From Diploscapter coronatus (lineage: Eukaryota > Nematoda > Chromadorea > Rhabditida > Rhabditidae), in the NCBI GenBank assembly GCA_964036155.1, contig OZ038422.1:19305201-19369200 (forward strand): a stretch of 64,000 nucleotides of DNA. Direction: 5' to 3'. Under the pieces are notes generated by a model that was not told where the DNA came from, did not search any database, and was given only the letters and a program-made list of their open reading frames with translations. The position numbers were made by a program, and so were the translations under genes. Shown piece after piece: positions 52,301-64,000 of the stretch. Every line of letters starts with the position of its first letter. The first letter of the stretch is position 1.

Positions 52301-54668
52301 ATTATAAAAAATTGCAATTAGAAAAAGCTTACTTTCTGATAATATAAATACTAAAGTCCACAATCAGGTTAATTTTCCGAGACAATTCAACTTGACTTGT
52401 TCCAATAATGTTACAGAAAATAATGCACTGTGTAAGAATGCTAAAAGGACCATTCGGAGTGCAGTCATTGGGCATTCCCACAGTTGCAGTTTCCGCTAAT
52501 GCCGTTTATTAAATTGAATGCAAAAGTTATTCATTTTTCATTTGGATCCAGGAAAAAGTATGCCGTGGGAAATTTTGTGGTCAGATGGCGAAGAATAATT
52601 TTAGCCACAAACGGAGATTCTCCATTATAATAAAACTACATTTGGAAAGTCAAAACAATGCAATAAGAATTAGGGGGGAAATGTGATTCCAGCGAATCAT
52701 CGAGAATAGTTTGATACAGTAGTGTTGAGACAGTGATCATTTTTATCAGAAGAACTAAATCAAACGCATGAAAATGAGTAATATATTAAACGTTGAAATG
52801 CAATATTCCATGAGTCTAACTTAACAATAAGTTTAGCAATAATTGAAAAATAGGATCTCCTAATTATTCCTATGATAAGGCTATTGTGGGCGTCCGATTG
52901 CTTGATGCAAATGAAATATATCGAATTTCGAACATTTGAATTAATGATAATATCGCGAGTGCATGTGTGCAAATTACCTTACGACAATTTCCTATCTCTA
53001 TCGTTGGGAGTATCGTCAAATAATATGCATGCACGTACTAGCAAAATGATTATTCGTCAAACGTTCTGAATTTAATATTTTCCATTTTTATCAAGTAATC
53101 GGACGAACACAATAATGAGCGCTCAGCTTGAACCCGTTTAGCTCCTTATAAGCAGATAAAGTTTTTTTTAACTTGCAAGCAATATAACAGAAGATTTGAT
53201 ACAGGGTTTACGGAAGCTGAATTTTAAAAAATTCGAAATGCAAGTCGGAGTCGGAATTGGATTTTTTTACTCGAAAAATTTTGAACCTTTGGTTTAAAAA
53301 AATTTTTTAGATGCTTTCTATATACTAACTAAATCATTCCTGACATATTTGAGTGGATAATTAAAAAGTCGATCTTCAAAAAATTTAACAATTTCGAGAA
53401 TTTGGGCTAAAACTAACTCAGAATCAGAATCGAAATAGGAATTCTGCATAACTCTGTTTTGATAAAGCAGAAAGGAAGCTAGGTGAAAGATGTTTGATCT
53501 CGAGACGATTGAAGGAATCAAATGTTTCTTTGCGAGAAGTTGATGATTCTGCCAGGATATAAAAGTGAATGAGTTATTTTACGATGAGACAATGGGAATA
53601 GCTTTGGATGCACCGCTGCTCTTCCTCATCCCATCCCCTAGTTATGCTTCTCTGCTCGACATCACGTCTCTGTCCTGCGGCAACCTACTCGTTTCATATG
53701 CACATCTCCACATACATTTCTCAATCGCATTTCACATAAATTTCCCTGTTTCTGTTCATTCCTATCCTAACATCCCCTTTCTGCTTGTCCTTTTTCGTCT
53801 TCCATCGCTCATTCTCAATTATTCCCTCTCGTTTGTCTCCATTTCCATTTTCCATTCTTCATTTTCGACGTACTGAATTATTCACGCATCGATTTTACAA
53901 ATCCTCTGCTTATATAGATTCACAGAAATTTTCCTCAATAACATATTTTTCATCGGAAATAGAAAATTTGTGGTCAATAGAAATTATTGATAAGGAGGAG
54001 AGGAAGAGTGAATGATTACGTTACTGCTTAAGTCAGGATGAGATGACGAAATGATGAACCCGGAAAATGAATGGATTTACAAGTAAATCGGTTGTATCGA
54101 CTGATTGGTGTTATCAAATGCCGAGCAGAGAATGGGGAATAAACTGAAAACGTTACGATTGATTGTGATTAGAGCGACGCAAATCCGCTTGCCAAACGAT
54201 TAGAACGGTTTTCGATTCTTATATTAGGGAGTCGTTACAAATCGATCAGGCGAAGTGAAATGATAAGATCGTTATGTCAATAAAAATAATTTGATAGATA
54301 TTTTCGAGATTAACCAGAGCTGTTCGAGGTTCTAATTTTGAAAAATCGAAATCAAAATTAGGAACTGTCCTGGGATCAACAAAATTGGCATGACAATTCT
54401 CCAAATTCCCTAACAAGGGAAGTGCGCAATTCGGAAACCACATACCCTGGTGAAACTTTTCAAATAGGGATTTTCAATGGCGGGGATGACGAAGTGGAGT
54501 CAAAAACACTGAATAAGAACCTGGAAGCTGGAATTCAGTGAAAATCGTCAATTCTTCACTTGCATTCGAATTTGCAAAATTAGCCTACGTTTTTGACAGG
54601 CGAATTTGCTCATCTCTCACACAAAATACAAGCGGAAACACAGCTATACATTTCCTAACTCTAAGTTC
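46400..54668. other. Gene-poor region upstream of the cyclase gene
   Basis: About 8 kb without a supported exon. Several stretches are purine-rich on the plus strand (for example 46740-46870, 49220-49450 and 52000-52260), which generates long minus-strand Leu/Ser/Phe/Pro frames that look like composition artefacts. The cyclase promoter and possible further 5' exons should lie in the first part. Confidence 0.4.
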
Positions 54669-55281
54669 CTATTTTGCACTTTTCGACTTCACTATCGTCA
54701 TCTCCGTCATCGAAAACCATCTGTCTATTGTTTCGTCAAAGTCTGCGAGTTCCGGTTCGTGCACTTCCCTTGTAAGTTCGATAAGTCCAATTAGAATTGA
54801 ACATGCAGGAATCAAAGTGTTATCAAAACTGGTAATTTGCATTGCCTTATCTTACTGATAAATTTTCGAATCATCAACGTCAGAAACTAAATGAAGCCTC
54901 AATGACACAAATCTTTCTAGTTGAATTAATTTAAAAAAAAAAAAAACATTAATTATTTTCAGGTATACGAATATTGTGAAGCTTTTCAATCAACACTGTC
55001 ATACTTTTGGGTACTCAATTTGAAAAAAATGAGGAGCACGTTAGAGATCCCATACGTACTGAATCGCTTTTTATTTAAAAAGAAGTAAAATTTATATACC
55101 CCGTAAGCGGTTTTCCGTTTCATTCTGAGCGGTCTTCGACGAGAGGCTTGCCGGAAGAACGGAGATGTCGATGTCGATGTTGACGGGGTCGTTGTCGACG
55201 ATTCGATGTCTTGCAGACCCAGAATTCGACGCCACATCATCTTGTAGTTATGTGTATTCGGACGAATATGTCCAACCAAGT
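54669..55281 (-). CDS. Unknown gene, two exon-like segments
   Basis: Segment 1 (55100-55281) follows a TTTTTAG acceptor and encodes LVGHIRPNTHNYKMMWRRIL, a Ser/Thr/Pro stretch, then RRRPLRMKRKTAYG before a GTATAT donor. Segment 2 (54669 up to about 54850) is open to a stop: FDNTLIPACSILIGLIELTR, VHEPELADFDETIDRW, ending IVKSKSAK. Joining them in frame needs an acceptor at GATAAG (about 54848), which is weak, because the better one at TTACCAG (54829) gives the wrong phase. They may therefore be separated by a missed exon. Composition is unlike the surrounding low-complexity frames. I do not recognise the family; further 5' exons are expected upstream. Confidence 0.4.
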
Positions 55282-57409
55282 CTAAAAATTAATGTATGTT
55301 TATTTTTCTGCAATTTTATCGAAAATTGCGGTCTCGTATGAATCAAATGATAAAAAGTATGATTTGGTCGCCAATTATAGCAATTAGACCAGTTAATTGA
55401 GGCGAGGAGGAAAGGTGAAAACATAAAAAGAAAGTGCGTAATTGCAAGGAAGCAATGACCAGAAATGTCGGAGAAAGGGCAAGTCAAATGCGGAGCAAAA
55501 ATTTCTGCTCACTACTAAAGACACACAAAATGGATTAACTTTTCAGTGTTGTCATTTCAGAGTTGGAAATTGAAAATTCGCCGCGAATCAAAATAGGAAC
55601 CCACAAATAAAGACTCGCAATTACAATTAGAATTGAATTCCAGCAAAAATAAATTAAGGGTTCGTGTTTAGATATGCAGACGAACAGAAATTTTCATGAC
55701 ACATCTCTTACGCAGAAAGATCATAATTAGGTGTATGGAAGGACGGAAATTAGAAATGAACAAACTGAGGGGAAGATCGGTGTTGCCATCAGTTGAATGA
55801 AGAGAAACAGAGGCAGGGATAAAGACAGAATAGAGGATAGAAACTGGCAGATAGGCAGATACGGCTTGGATGGATACAAAACAGACGACAGACGACACAA
55901 GACAGAGGACAGAAAAGCAAATTGCAATTAAAACGGAGCGGAAGTGAGAAGAGAAAAGATGAGAACAGATTCGGGGAGAGATACAGAGAAAGGAATTAGG
56001 GATAGGCAGAGATAGACAGAGAGGCCGGAAAGGGACTATGAAATTCCGAAACCGAAGCAGAAACAGAAACAAGCAGAGTTTGGCAGGGCAGCTGCATGGG
56101 GGGGGGGGGAAGGGAGGAGAAATGCAAAGAGAAATGAGGCAAATGAAAAAGATACAACTCATAAAACCATAAATGGAATGGGGGAACGAAACGGATGCAG
56201 AATGAAAAGGAGAGGGGAGGGAAAGGACGAACTCGAGAGATAATCCGGTGAAAGCTGAAGAATCGAGGAATCGGAAACTGAGAACCAAGAGTTCCGGCAG
56301 AAAATGACCAAGGTGCATATTTGGGAAACGGGAAATGAATTATTCCACGCCTGTTTTCTGGACACCTTCATAGTCTCAGTAATCAAAGATTCCTGGCAAA
56401 TACACGTTTTAGACATTATGAATCGCAGTTCAGGTTAAAAATAAGACTGGCGGAAAAGTTATAATAATTATGTTGCAACGATATTTCTTCGAATTTTACT
56501 CGAAACCTACAATTTTCATGACTCAATAAACTCATAATGGCTGTTTGAGAAGAACACTACTTTGTGAGGATATGAAAAAGAAACTCGAGGAGGTCAAAAT
56601 GCGACAGAAGCAGACAGAACGCGGAAAAACACTGGAATCAAGGAAAGAAGGTAGTCACACGTGCCTAATGTGATTGTAGCCAGTCCTCAGATATTTCAGA
56701 TGCGTTTCTCTGCTCTCAGCAATGAAGCAGGCGTCTCTCGTCTCTTCCTTACAAACACGCACATAATTAGACATCTTTGCTCTATCATTGCTGCCTGATC
56801 GACCAACTGAATAACCAGAATCTCTCATAAAATGGATTTATTTCATCAGCATCAGCAGCAATATTTGGACTATTAAATAAAAAGCCACTCTTCAAGATCC
56901 CCTAGTAGCTATTATCCTAGAAAAAGCAGATTCAATTTTCGATGTAAAGATCATATTTTCACTACGACCATAAAGTTAAAACGAAATTTCATTCCATAAT
57001 GTTCATACACAGCTACAATCAACTGATGATCTTTTTTTCAAACAGTCCCAAAATGACATAAGAATTGGTTAGTGAAGGGATCAGAGATAATAGAAACAAG
57101 AAATAACGAGTATCGATAGAGATAGGCCTGTCTTCATTCGTGGACAATTTCCTCGATAGATAAGTCATCACTTGGAGCATTTGCGTTTATTAAACACTAT
57201 GCATAGAGAAGAATATTTATTCTAGATTTGTTTGTTTGATGATATTTTATAGTGAACAACAGGTTAATTCTGGGAAATATGTTTTATAAGTGCAAGCATG
57301 GATAGGTTTATTTCGCACAGGAATGTTTTCACGTATGAGAACATATAGTTTGGTTCAATTCCGAAATATGAACTTCTGGTCACTACACTCCTGAAGAAGT
57401 TTATTGCAT
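55282..57409. other. Region between the unknown gene and the SL RNA
   Basis: Purine-rich on the plus strand at about 55740-56260, including a run of 11-12 guanines near 56098-56109. No exon supported. The 216-residue minus-strand frame across the purine tract is a composition artefact in appearance (Leu/Ser/Phe/Cys/Pro). Confidence 0.4.
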
Positions 57410-57510
57410 TTTGCTCCCTACTCGAAGAAGCACTACAAAATTTGTACTAGGCCACTTCTCTCGAAGAGCCAGAACGTCGCGTTAATACCTCGAACTTGGG
57501 TAATTAAACC
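57410..57510 (-). ncRNA. Spliced-leader RNA gene (SL1-type, one-base variant leader)
   Basis: Read on the minus strand from 57510, the first 22 bases are GGTTTAATTACCCAAGTT then CGAG, matching the nematode SL1 leader at 21 of 22 positions (C instead of T at position 19). A splice donor GTATTA follows immediately at 57488. The leader segment TTAATTACC can pair with GGTATTAA across the donor, reproducing SL RNA stem I. A short CTCT/AGAG hairpin follows at about 57450-57470. An Sm-binding site AAATTTTG lies at 57436-57443, about 66 bases from the 5' end, as in C. elegans SL1 RNA, and a terminal hairpin (GCTTC paired with GGAGC) ends at 57413. The total of about 101 nt fits the class. The RNA donates its leader to the 5' ends of mRNAs by trans-splicing. 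It is a single copy in this window with no 5S rRNA beside it. Confidence 0.92.
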
Positions 57511-57897
57511 GAAGAAGAGAATTTAAACCATCAGATATGCTAGAATTGTCGCGTATACCAAGCAATAATGCATTTCGGCGTTTGTTCTCTGCATTCTCTT
57601 TAGATCTTTCGATCTCCCTTTCACCCCAACTATTCCTTCTCCTAACACTGCCAATATTCCTGTCGTTTTGCTTAGTGGATCGCGATTGTTCTACTTATTT
57701 TTGCTGAATAACTTTCTCTTTAAAAATTATTTTCGAAAAGGGCTCTTTTGAGTGAATATATTTCTACGGAAAAAAAGAAAATTGAGCCATCCTATATAAT
57801 GTAGCTGGGATATATAGTTTGTTGTTCATTAAAGAATACAAAATCGAAAAAAACAAACAATTTAATTAGTCGATTTTAAATTTAAAACATCACGAAT

Positions 57898-59051
57898 TTA
57901 ATCATTTTGCTTAGAAACATAGATTCGATAGAGCAGCACGTTTAGAAGTCTGAGATCGTCAGAATTTGCATTGTGAAAGGCAAGAAGTCGATTGCTCAGG
58001 CCATCGAACACCTAAAATATGGAACATTTATTGTGGAGCAGACAACTCGCAAGATGCATATGAAAGAGTTTCTAAGGATATGGCATCCATCACATATCGC
58101 CATAGCTTGGAGTTAACCCTAAACGTAAGCCTGCAATTGCTCGGCATCTATCTCTATCGTCGCATAGCTATTTTAGAGAAAGAAAAACGGGTTACACTTA
58201 CAAATGCCTGTTCAAACAAAGGACATTTCAGGGTTAGAGTTGTGAGTTATGAAAACCGAGTTATTTATAACTCGTAAAATAATTACTTACATCTAAACCA
58301 TCAGTGTAACGATTTCCGTGGGATTCCTTGTATTTCGTCATCTCGTTCTTTTCGAAATGTCGTTTTATCACAAAGTTCCTGAAGAGGGTATTTTTGTTAC
58401 CAAAGTGAAATGAAATAGCTTACCTTTGCTTTAAATCATTATCATAATCAAACCGCATTGGCTTGATTCCATATTTACAACTCTCGAATTTATCTGAAAT
58501 AAAGAAGACTCGGAAATTGCTCATTTGGAGTGTTTAACCATTTGACACTCCACAAAATTGTTCATTGATTCCTCGACCCTCCACAATGTTGTGGATGGCA
58601 GCTTTGGAGAGAATCGCGGCAGGAAGCAGCTGCTCTGCCGAATTGCCTAATTCGATGTAAATCGCTTCGCCGGGATTTAAGAGGGATAATTCCTGAAGAT
58701 ATATTTCAAAATAGTTTACTTGCGTGTTATGAATGAATGAAAAGTTATTTACTCGATTCAAATTTTCAATAATCAGCAGACTGCTGTCAGGTGAGATGAT
58801 AGTCCAATCTGCTATTTGGTCATCTGTCATGAATAATCGAATATATTCGATAATGGATCTTAACAGATTAACTCATAAGATAAGAATGAGTGCTAATTCG
58901 ATTACAGTATGATAACTTTTGGGCTATCATTCAGTTTCAGATGGAAAACGTTCTTCTTATCATAAATTTTGGTCGATGTTTCCGATCTTCGCAGCGAAAG
59001 AATGAGATGTTTCGACACTCGAGACAACCAGATTTTATTGCATAAATCTGT
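57898..59051 (-). CDS. Nematode-type protein, possibly F-box related
   Basis: Six exons close in phase: 58906-59051, 58753-58858, 58539-58692, 58424-58493, 58291-58378 and 57898-58011, giving about 226 residues with a missing or uncertain 5' end. The first exon (DLCNKIWLSRVSKHLILSLR) looks like the end of an F-box-type helical segment, followed by strand-and-helix repeats: WTIISPDSSLLIIENLN, NPGEAIYIELGNSAEQLLP and AAIHNIVEGRG. The C-terminus is DDLRLLNVLLYRIYVSKQND. The arrangement recalls nematode F-box proteins with associated domains, which are substrate receptors for SCF ubiquitin ligases, but no decisive motif is present. The second exon's TTAAG acceptor is weak; an alternative start is the ATG at 58830. 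Its 3' end lies about 390 bases upstream of the SL RNA gene on the same strand. Confidence 0.55.
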
Positions 59052-60825
59052 CTAAAAATGTAAAATTGAATGATTGTTTTTGGCCATACGAAAATCGCAT
59101 AGAGCTCACGACACGAGAGGTAAGCAAAATAGAGTAGAAATGAAGAGTAATACTTCTTGTCTCATACTATTTCGTCATGCCTCGTGTCATGATGTTATGT
59201 GGTCTCCAGGCTGCTATGCCCCGAATTTATACCTTTTCATCATCAGTCGATAATAAAATTGCCAGAATGTTAGGATTATTTCTGCTTACATTATTTCTAA
59301 ATTAATATTTCAAAGATAATTTCATATTAAAAAGTAACCTGAAGATATCTAAATTTGGAGGTAGATGATTTAGCCGGTAAAGTGCATAGGATAGAACAGA
59401 AATGAGTGCGAGTAGAGAGGGAAGAGGAAGGACTGAACGACGATGAATACAGAGACGGAGGATGCGAATTGCTAGAAGACGCATTCAAACATCAGCTAGA
59501 ATGATAATTGGATGATAGAAAGTTTAGCTACACTACATTAGAAAATTCTAAAATCTAGTGGATTTAAAATTTCCTAATATCCACGTAAAAATCAATAGAT
59601 GTTTCTCTGCACCAGAGAAAATCTTATCTTCCATGAAAATCTAACTATTTCCCACAAATTACATGTAGACAGCGTATTCAACTTAGACTTTATTCGTTGA
59701 AAGATTTTTCAAATTTCTTTTACAAGAATATGCCTTCCCTCTTATGCACCAAAATAATTGCCAAGTTGACAAGAAAGTGAGATGATTATGAAAGAATGAA
59801 AAATACGGAAATAGACTGAGGAAAAGAAATTTAAACAAACAAAGTCATCGAAAAACAAACATTTTACAGAATAAAATCATATAAATAAATGAAATATTGA
59901 AAATTATAGCCCGTAAATCACTGTAAAATGAGACAAACTTACGGAAAAGAAAGGACATTTTAAATTAAAACTTAGCATGGAGTAAATGGTAGTTCTAGAA
60001 ATGAATAATAAAAATATGCAAATTTGGCATCTAACGTATAAAAAACATAAATATGTTGGGCAGTGAAATGGGATAGTCTCTAGAAAACAATCACAAAGCA
60101 TGGATTGCATGAAGAGAAGTGCCTTAGAGGCTAGACAAAAATGAAAGAAAACGGGAAGGAATATAGAAAGTAACTACAATGGTTCCATCGTTGCATACAA
60201 GATAGTACGAGAAAAGATTCTTTTACTTATCAAACCCTACACTATTTCACATGCGACGATGATACGATGCAACTACTTTTCCAAATTGCCAAAATAGGAA
60301 ATGAATTGAATACAAGCTAGAAAGTGAAAGATTATCTTGTGATGAACATAATTTCCGCAAGGATTAATGATGAAAAAATAGAAAAATTATGACTGTGCAT
60401 GCAGTCGGATATGTCCAATTATCGTGAACCAGTTGAATAAAACAACAAAGATATATAGTTCAGTAAGAAATAACATTAGCTAAAAATGTAAATCAATTTG
60501 GCCCACTAAAATCGAACCTACCTGACTGCAAACTTAATCATAACTATGCTCGAAAATTTTGACCATTATACAAGGATGAAATGTCATAATTTTAGCCTAA
60601 TCGTATCTTCATCAGGGACAAGCGGTAATAACGCGTTATTTAACGAAACCTACCGCGAAATCGTATTTTGGGGGTAATTTTCGTAACTCGGCCGCAATCG
60701 CAAACTTCAATGAGGTAGTGCTGCGGTAAACGATAACTTTAAACACAAAGAAAAACACGCGCTACCACTTGTCCCTGATTTTCATCACAAACATCGCTCT
60801 AGTTGATGGATGGTACAAGGGGGAA
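59052..60825. other. Intergenic region upstream of the F-box-like gene
   Basis: AT-rich and stop-dense, apart from a foldback element at 60611-60781 listed separately. Missing 5' exons of the F-box-like gene may lie in 59052-59500 but none was clear. Confidence 0.4.
60611..60781. repeat. Foldback element
   Basis: ATCAGGGACAAGCGGTAATA then ACGCG at the left end pairs with CGCGCTACCACTTGTCCCTGAT at the right end. The 170-base element has GC-richer arms than its surroundings and no coding capacity. It lies just 3' of the Ser/Pro-rich gene. Confidence 0.75.
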
Positions 60826-63800
60826 TTAGGAATCACCATCGAAACCTACGAGGCGTCTAACGAAGCCGTAGAAACGACGTATCTTGGAGGGGGGCTGCTC
60901 GTCTGCATCTGTAGTGGAAGAGGAGTTGAACAAGGCAGCCGAGTCGGAATAAGAGGACGAATTGGGGGACGAGTGCAGGCGGTTCAGCGACCAGCGGGAT
61001 GACGAGACTGGACAGTCGGAGATCTGCAAAAGAGAAAATTATAATTTCGACAAAGTGAAATAAAACAAAACTTATGCGAAAATTGCTAAAAAAAAATGAG
61101 TAATGATAAAAAAATCATTCTTCAATGTGATTTGTATTCAGGTACTCTAGTGGTGGCATGAAGTTATTCTGGAATCTTTTATCCAATTACATTTCCTCAG
61201 GGAATTTCTAATTGTCACCCAAATTTTAGAGATTTAGGGTTTCTCATTAAAAAATTAATATGCTCATCCAATATTGATAAAGATTTCCAAACATCCATAT
61301 TCGCATTTTAAGTTTGATAGTTTGTAACCAGACCCGGACCGGCGTTTTATTTTCAATTTTCCAGAGTCGGAGTCAACTTCGGCCCGGTCCTGTTGTGGCT
61401 AGTACTAATTCTAGAACTGAAGAGTTTTCACCTTCGATGGAGTGACTGGTGCACTGTGAATTTTGGGCGAAGACAATCCGGATGTAGGACTGGATTTAGC
61501 GCCTGTGGGAGAGCTGAATGACATTCGGAGCAGGGCTGGAGTGGCGCCTGTCGAAACGAGGGACGAGGCACGAGTCTGGGGGGTGGGGACCGCGATCAGC
61601 TGGTGGGGACGCTTGCGACTGCCTCTGGAATGAGATAATGAAGGTGACATTTCAATTACTAAACATTTGAAATCCGCAAGACATCATAGCAAGAGACATG
61701 GATAAAGAATCTTCCTGTAAAAGCCGCATAACTCCAAAATTCGAATAAGGACAGGGATCGGGCCAGGTATGGAAGATGTCTAAGATAGACCTTAAAAATG
61801 GACTCAACATTTTGGGACCGAATGTCCCTTACCTTGCCCTACCTCTAACCCGTTGTATATGCATAAAATTTCACCGGTATGCGACTTTACAAGAAGCGAA
61901 GGAAATAAGGTGAAAAACGTCGAATTCGATATCTTTTTTCACACTATTTTCATATGTCTCATGTATTGATGTCAATCGGTTTTCCAATTGCTCATTTCGA
62001 AGGAAAAAAAAATAATTAGAAAAAAGAAAACTTACAGCAGACTTGTCGACAGGGGCTGAGCGAATTGCGACGTTAGACTGGTGGTTGGAGGAGTGGCGAA
62101 CAGCACTGCAGAGGAGGGAAACGTCAGCGCTGAGGGACGGGAAGTTATGACTGATTCAGGTGTCGTTGGAACTGCCTGAATAGCGCGCTTATGAACAAAT
62201 TAGATTTTTGTAATAAACAAGAAAAGATCGAATATTCATCAATTCGACATGAATACCATTCTCTAGATGCATCTAGCCCTCAAGTTTAAAGTAAAATAAA
62301 CTGAAATTAATAGGATCTCATAATTTACCTGATCAGAATTGCTCTTGTGGATTTTGTTAGCCCTGCTGCAGGCACTCACAGGAGTGGATCTCTTGAGTCG
62401 CGAGGATGGACGTGCAAGGACGCGGACTGGGGATGGAGTGGCTGCCACAAACGAGGAGGATTGAGATCTGAAATGAAACATTCAGTCTTTTCAACTAGTC
62501 CAATAAAATTGAACATACCTCGTGACTCTTCCAGCACTTTCATCCACTTTATTCAGAGGCTCTTTGTAGCTGTTCTTGGGAGGCAGTTTCTGAAAATATT
62601 CATTTGGTTGCAAATTATAAATATATATGTTCCACCTTCTGCAGATCAAGAAGAGCGGCAATTTCTCTGGACATTGTCTTTTTCTTCTTTGGGGTGATCT
62701 GGTGAGTTAAATTGTGATTCTAAAATAAAAAAAAAGTTTACGTAAACTTTTCTCCTAAAGATTAGTATCTTATTTTAAATAAAGTTATCCGATGTAATCC
62801 TTCTTCAAAATACATAAAAGATATCAAGAGCAAAAGTTCATAACTCTGAAATAAATATGGTTCCTTTCGAATTAGTTTGGATTTTCGAAAAAAAAAAGCT
62901 CTTTTGTGAGGAATGCTTAGATAGTCAAATAACAAATAATGAGAAACACATTCTTACATCGGCCCCTGCCTTTGCACGAATAGGCGATGTCAATGCAGAG
63001 GAACTCCTCGTGGCACTGCGAGTCAGACGCTGGAACTCTGTCAGAGACGTGCTGATGGGGTTGTTGTCGGGAGTGATGCAGCGGACCACTTTGCCACTTT
63101 CGCGCTTGCTCAAATAAACTAGATGAATTCGATGAACATAACATGATATAGGTGATATCTTTACAAATCAAAAATTAAAAATGAAGTTATCGAGATCGCG
63201 CTTCATGCAAGCAACAAAACAAGCCGCGCTCCAACCCTAACAATAAAACCCTTTCTTCTCGAATCAAAATGAGAGCAACGTCACTTTTTTCGTTTATCAA
63301 AGGGAAGAGAAGAAAAGGGGCCAATACTCTCATTTTTTTTCTACTTAAGCAGGCGTTTTTGGGTTGGAGCTCGCCTTATTTCTTCTTTCATAAAAGTCGG
63401 AGCTCGATACTAAACTTCGATGCGAAAAATATTGCGATGTTCCGTAACTTTTTCCAATGATTTCTTTTTTCCGTAAATATTTCCTTCATTTTGTCTGATA
63501 TGCGATTGCAGCCTTTCCGAGTAGTCTACATGGTATGCAGAAAACTTAAAACAAATTTATCGAAATTTGTATATTCCTCTGACTCTCTGGCGCTTCAATC
63601 AATTCGCATAATGGACAAGTTATGGTACAATCGAAAAATGCTTTGTAACTTCATGAATAAAACATTGGCATACCGAATGCATCGCTTGATGGGCGAAGTC
63701 AGTTTGAGCTGCAATTCGGCAGTCTTTGTGGCAGATCGTCTCTTCCTGGGGCTGGTTCTGCTTCCCTCTGCCCTCCTCTGCTCCGGCACTTCCCCTCTTT

Positions 63801-63945
63801 GTCCATTCCCCTTCTTGGGCTCTTCCTCGTCACTTTCCGATCCTTCCTCCTCCATCTCAGTCACTCGCTGCTGTCTCCAACTCAGAGCTCTGCTTACAGA
63901 AACCGAAGTGCTGGCGGTTGTCAGAGAATACGAAGCCGAGCCTTC
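60826..63945 (-). CDS. Ser/Pro-rich basic protein with proline-directed sites, partial
   Basis: Minus-strand exons at about 63674-63945, 62960-63118, 62655-62710, 62520-62640, 62330-62465, 62040-62180, 61430-61627 and 60826-61024; the 5' end runs off the window. The sequence is disordered in character, rich in Ser, Thr, Pro and basic residues, with repeated S/T-P motifs: EGSRTSPRKRRSATK, LKLTSPIKR, VVRCITPDNNPIST, ITPKKKKTMSREIAALLDLQ, FVAATPSPVRVLARPSSRLK, SSPKIHSAPVTPSK. An acidic run EMEEEGSESDEEEPKK lies in the first visible exon. The C-terminus IRRFYGFVRRLVGFDGDS is the most conserved-looking part. The motifs suggest a nuclear CDK substrate. No family is recognised. Phase between the first two visible exons does not close simply, so an exon or donor is missed. 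Confidence 0.55.
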
Positions 63946-64000
63946 CTGAAAATCATTGAAATAGCAAAAGTGATCTTCTTGGGAACTAGCTAAATTGTTT
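63946..64000. other. Intron at the right edge of the window
   Basis: This follows a TTTTCAG acceptor on the minus strand and should be intron sequence of the Ser/Pro-rich gene, whose 5' exons lie beyond the window. Confidence 0.4.

Noticed and set aside
55668..56318. 216-residue minus-strand frame
   Set aside because: Produced by a purine-rich tract with a G run; low-complexity Leu/Ser/Cys/Phe sequence and no splice or motif support.
60710..60732. TGAGGTAG seed resembling let-7
   Set aside because: Only the seed matches. The sequence lies inside a foldback element and the surrounding bases do not form a pre-miRNA hairpin with the seed in a proper arm.

Overview
This is nuclear DNA of a metazoan, almost certainly a nematode. 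Genes are split by mostly short introns (about 43-60 bases) with TTTCAG/TTTTAG-type acceptors. Two start codons abut an acceptor directly, as expected for trans-splicing. On the minus strand at 57410-57510 lies a spliced-leader RNA gene whose 22-nt leader differs from the canonical nematode SL1 at one base. No rRNA, tRNA or CRISPR was seen.

Layout. 1-3435: pyrimidine-rich upstream region. 3436-6699 (+): SoxB1-type HMG-box transcription factor (sox-2-like), followed by about 9.9 kb without a convincing gene but with a large foldback repeat and a Tc1/mariner-type MITE. 16576-16752 (-): a small secreted, neuropeptide-like precursor. 17882-18902 (-): a secreted single-domain CULT protein (the cereblon ligand-binding fold). 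19781-21882 (-): a nuclear AT-hook protein. 22785-24930 (-): a KCTD-type BTB/T1 protein. 26404-28644 (-): GMP reductase. 29945-37124 (+): a tight same-strand series of ribosomal protein uL13/RPL13A, a divergent Elongator subunit ELP6 and a CEP104-type zinc-finger protein, with an operon-like arrangement. 37777 to about 46400 (-): a complete two-cyclase-domain transmembrane adenylyl cyclase whose introns carry several foldback elements. About 46.4-54.6 kb: gene-poor. 54669-55281 (-): two exon-like segments of an unknown gene. 57410-57510 (-): SL RNA. 57898-59051 (-): nematode-type, possibly F-box-related protein. 60826-63945 (-): Ser/Pro-rich basic nuclear-type protein running off the right edge.

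The genes mix housekeeping functions (purine salvage, ribosome, tRNA modification), signalling (adenylyl cyclase, KCTD, peptide precursor), development (Sox) and cilium/centrosome biology (CEP104-like). The SL RNA would supply the leader for maturing such trans-spliced and polycistronic messages. Exon structures were assembled by eye from reading frame, splice sites and phase; where exon lengths were counted, phase closes exactly in the Sox, CULT, AT-hook, uL13, ELP6 and F-box-like models. No database search was possible.
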